Source: Pelagerythrobacter marensis (GTDB lineage: Bacteria; Pseudomonadota; Alphaproteobacteria; Sphingomonadales; Sphingomonadaceae). From it: DNA of 64,000 bases. Below the pieces are notes generated by a model that was not told the DNA's origin, ran no database searches, and worked only from the letters and a program-made list of their open reading frames with translations. Shown here piece by piece: positions 62,599 to 64,000 of this stretch. The translations under genes and the position numbers were made by a program. Position 1 is the stretch's first letter. Each line of letters starts with the position of its first letter. Location of the stretch: NCBI RefSeq assembly GCF_036700095.1, contig NZ_CP144918.1, positions 2,543,001-2,607,000 of the forward strand, read 5' to 3'.

Positions 62599-63108
62599 AT
62601 GCCTCGAGGGGGCGCTCGGCCGAACAGCGGCCGAAAGCGGAAGGAACCTTCGCTGAAGGCGCTAACCGGAAACAACCGACCCGATCGGGAGAACGCAGTA
62701 GGCGAGCCGGCGCCGATCGCGCCGATGATATGTCCTCTGCATCTGAGCGACCTCGCTCAATTGCATTTCAAGTCGATCGCCGGGATCCTCGAGGAGCAGC
62801 AGCGCGCGAGCCCGCACTATGCGGAGCATGTCGCATTGCTCGCGCAGCGGCTTGAGCAGATCCAGCGATACCAGTCTGTCATCGAGATCGAGGGCGATAC
62901 GTTCACCAGCGAATCGGCCAAGAAAGTGGGAGATCGGATCGTCGTCACGAAGATGGTCCGTGCGCGGCCCGAAGTGGCGATGCTGAACGAGGCGATGCGC
63001 CATGCGCAGTCATTGCTTGCCGAGCTGATGCTCAACCCGGCCGCAGCGCTGCGCCTGGCCAGCGGCCGCAAGCCCGAGGCCGGCGCGTTCGACGACTTTT
63101 TCAGTTGA
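62599..63108 (+). CDS. Phage terminase small subunit, P27 family
   Basis: 169 residues. N-terminal MPRGGARPNSGRKRKEPSLK LTGN-type start (typical of P27 terS), then PMICPLHLSDLAQLHFKSIA and DTFTSESAKKVGDRIVVTKM. Terminase small subunits bind the packaging start site and recruit the large subunit. The start is preceded by a purine-rich stretch. Confidence 0.9.
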   Translation: MPRGGARPNSGRKRKEPSLKALTGNNRPDRENAVGEPAPIAPMICPLHLSDLAQLHFKSIAGILEEQQRASPHYAEHVALLAQRLEQIQRYQSVIEIEGDTFTSESAKKVGDRIVVTKMVRARPEVAMLNEAMRHAQSLLAELMLNPAAALRLASGRKPEAGAFDDFFS

Positions 63109-63116
63109 GAGGTGAC

Positions 63117-63290
63117 ATGGCACGATCGCGTTTGGCGGCCCGGCTGAAAAAGCGCTGGTGGTTTGGGATTGCGTATCGCATCGGCGTGGTGCTGTTCGCA
63201 CTCCGACTGATCCGCCGGCCCGACCGCTACATTGACTGGATGGTGCGCCGCGGCACGAAGACGGTGATCGAGGCAATGCCCGAAGACTGA
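63117..63290 (+). CDS. Small 57-residue membrane-proximal phage protein
   Basis: MARSRLAARLKKRWWFGIAY RIGVVLFALRLIRRPDRYID. One short hydrophobic segment with basic flanks. GAGGTGAC precedes the ATG. It lies between terS and terL. Function unknown. Confidence 0.55.
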   Translation: MARSRLAARLKKRWWFGIAYRIGVVLFALRLIRRPDRYIDWMVRRGTKTVIEAMPED

Positions 63291-63291
63291 T

Positions 63292-64000
63292 GTGCAGGAG
63301 CGCGACTATGCGGCGATGGCGCGGCAGTACGCCGGCGACGTCGTCAAAGGGAAGATTCCTGCCTGCAAGTCGATCCGGCTGCAGTGCGCGAGGTTCCTCG
63401 ACGAGCTGAAGCTCCAGCGGAAGAAAGAGTTTCCCTTCCGCTTCGACGCCGGGAAGGCGGCGCGCGCCTGCAAGTTCATCGAGCGGCTGCCACACTCGAA
63501 GGGCCGGTGGGCTCGAGCGAAGGAGACGCTGCGCCTCGAAGGCTGGCAGGTATGGATTCTTGCCTGCACGTTCGGGTGGCTGCGGAAGAAGGACGGCCTT
63601 CGCCGCTTCCGTGTCCTGTTCGTGGTCGTACCGCGGAAGAACGGCAAGTCCGCGATCGCCGCGGGCATCGGCCTCTACATGTTCTGTGCCGATGGTGAGT
63701 TCGGCGCCGAGGTCTATTCCGGCGCGACCAACGAGAAGCAGGCGTGGGAAGTGTTCGGGCCTGCGCGCCTCATGGCGAAGCGCACGCCGGCGCTGACGAA
63801 AGCGGCCGGCATCGAGGTCAACGCGAAGAACCTGGTTCGCTTTGCAGACAACTCCAAATTCGAAACGATCATCGGGGACCCGGGGGACGGTCAAAGCCCG
63901 AGCTGCTCGATCCACGACGAGTACCACGAACACGCGGACGACGGGCAGGTCAACACGATGCAGACCGGCATGGGCGCACGCGAGCAGCCCCTGCAGGTCC
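63292..64000 (+). CDS. Phage terminase large subunit, partial
   Basis: At least 236 residues, cut by the window edge. Starts GTG 63292 (VQERDYAAMARQYAGDVVKG). Walker A is VPRKNGKSAIAAGIGLYMF and Walker B is SCSIHDEYHEHADDGQVNT; SGATNEKQAWEVFGPARLM lies between. This is the packaging ATPase of HK97-like phages (TerL); the nuclease domain is beyond the edge. Confidence 0.93.
   Translation, partial: MQERDYAAMARQYAGDVVKGKIPACKSIRLQCARFLDELKLQRKKEFPFRFDAGKAARACKFIERLPHSKGRWARAKETLRLEGWQVWILACTFGWLRKKDGLRRFRVLFVVVPRKNGKSAIAAGIGLYMFCADGEFGAEVYSGATNEKQAWEVFGPARLMAKRTPALTKAAGIEVNAKNLVRFADNSKFETIIGDPGDGQSPSCSIHDEYHEHADDGQVNTMQTGMGAREQPLQV

Larger units (their letters stand above)
50824..64000. mobile_element. 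Prophage (left boundary near 50.83-50.95 kb; right end outside window)
   Basis: From the secA terminator to the right edge all genes are phage-like: an AlpA-type regulator and a train of small coupled genes on the minus strand, a divergent repressor/Cro-like pair at 57.6-57.7 kb, and a plus-strand module with Gam, HNH nuclease, terminase small subunit and terminase large subunit. Gene density is very high. No integrase, excisionase-type tyrosine recombinase, head or tail gene is visible yet; those would lie to the right. The HNH-terS-terL order fits a cos-type siphophage. The exact left att site cannot be fixed. Confidence 0.88.

Noticed and set aside
50824-64000. CRISPR array or restriction-modification system in the accessory region
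   Set aside because: No regularly spaced repeats and no methylase or restriction gene were seen; the region is explained by phage genes.

Overview
The window is GC-rich and densely coding. It looks like the chromosome of an alphaproteobacterium, most likely Sphingomonadales (Erythrobacteraceae-like). The main support is the block divL-tsaE-amgK-murU-addB-addA-trxA (34.2-45.5 kb), which encodes a DivL-type kinase homologue with Tyr in place of the phospho-acceptor His. NDUFAF5-like methyltransferase/comF, DUF817, DOMON-like and spinster-MFS genes fit the same lineage. The family placement is inference from gene content; no rRNA or tRNA gene was recognised.

Host part (1-50.8 kb). 0-2.2 kb: start of ribosomal protein L25 and two tandem TraB/GumN genes. 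2.3-8.1 kb: glycyl-tRNA synthetase alpha and beta, then pyruvate phosphate dikinase. 8.1-12.8 kb: methyltransferase, comF, a structured RNA-like stretch that may hold a 6S-type RNA, hisI, a MerR regulator and a large acyl-CoA dehydrogenase. 12.8-22.9 kb: aquaporin, dienelactone hydrolase, TAT-exported amino-acid oxidase, cysteine synthase, MFS exporter, PilZ protein, tyrS, DOMON-like protein, a DUF1343/NamZ-type muramidase and a second MFS. 22.9-30.8 kb: DUF817 membrane protein, VWA/CoxE and MoxR genes split by a soluble chemoreceptor-like gene, metallopeptidase, hemerythrin, phospholipase D, folE. 30.7-34.0 kb: a double-hotdog thioesterase preceded by an unmistakable cobalamin riboswitch, a peroxiredoxin, and ahcY behind a perfect palindromic operator. 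34.2-50.8 kb: cell-cycle kinase divL, peptidoglycan recycling (amgK, murU), recombination (addAB), trxA, an inositol-phosphatase-like gene, argJ, a small secreted protein and secA with a strong terminator.

Prophage (about 50.83 kb to beyond the right edge). The left arm (51-57.6 kb, minus strand) is a train of about 17 small genes joined by ATGA, GTGA or TGATG junctions. It includes AlpA, a J-domain protein, a 668-residue ParB-like protein, a GapR-like protein, zinc-finger-like proteins and a one-helix membrane peptide. It starts from a lambda-like immunity region at 57.6-57.7 kb, where a YdaS/Cro-like gene and an XRE repressor diverge around palindromic operators. The right arm (plus strand) carries accessory genes, two DNA-binding regulators, a terminator, then Gam, HNH nuclease, terminase small subunit and the start of the terminase large subunit. 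No integrase is visible, and the right end lies outside the window.

Themes that connect genes: peptidoglycan recycling (NamZ-like, AmgK, MurU); one-carbon/SAH turnover (ahcY with operator); and DNA-end processing, where host AddAB and a phage Gam-type end protector occur on the same piece of DNA.
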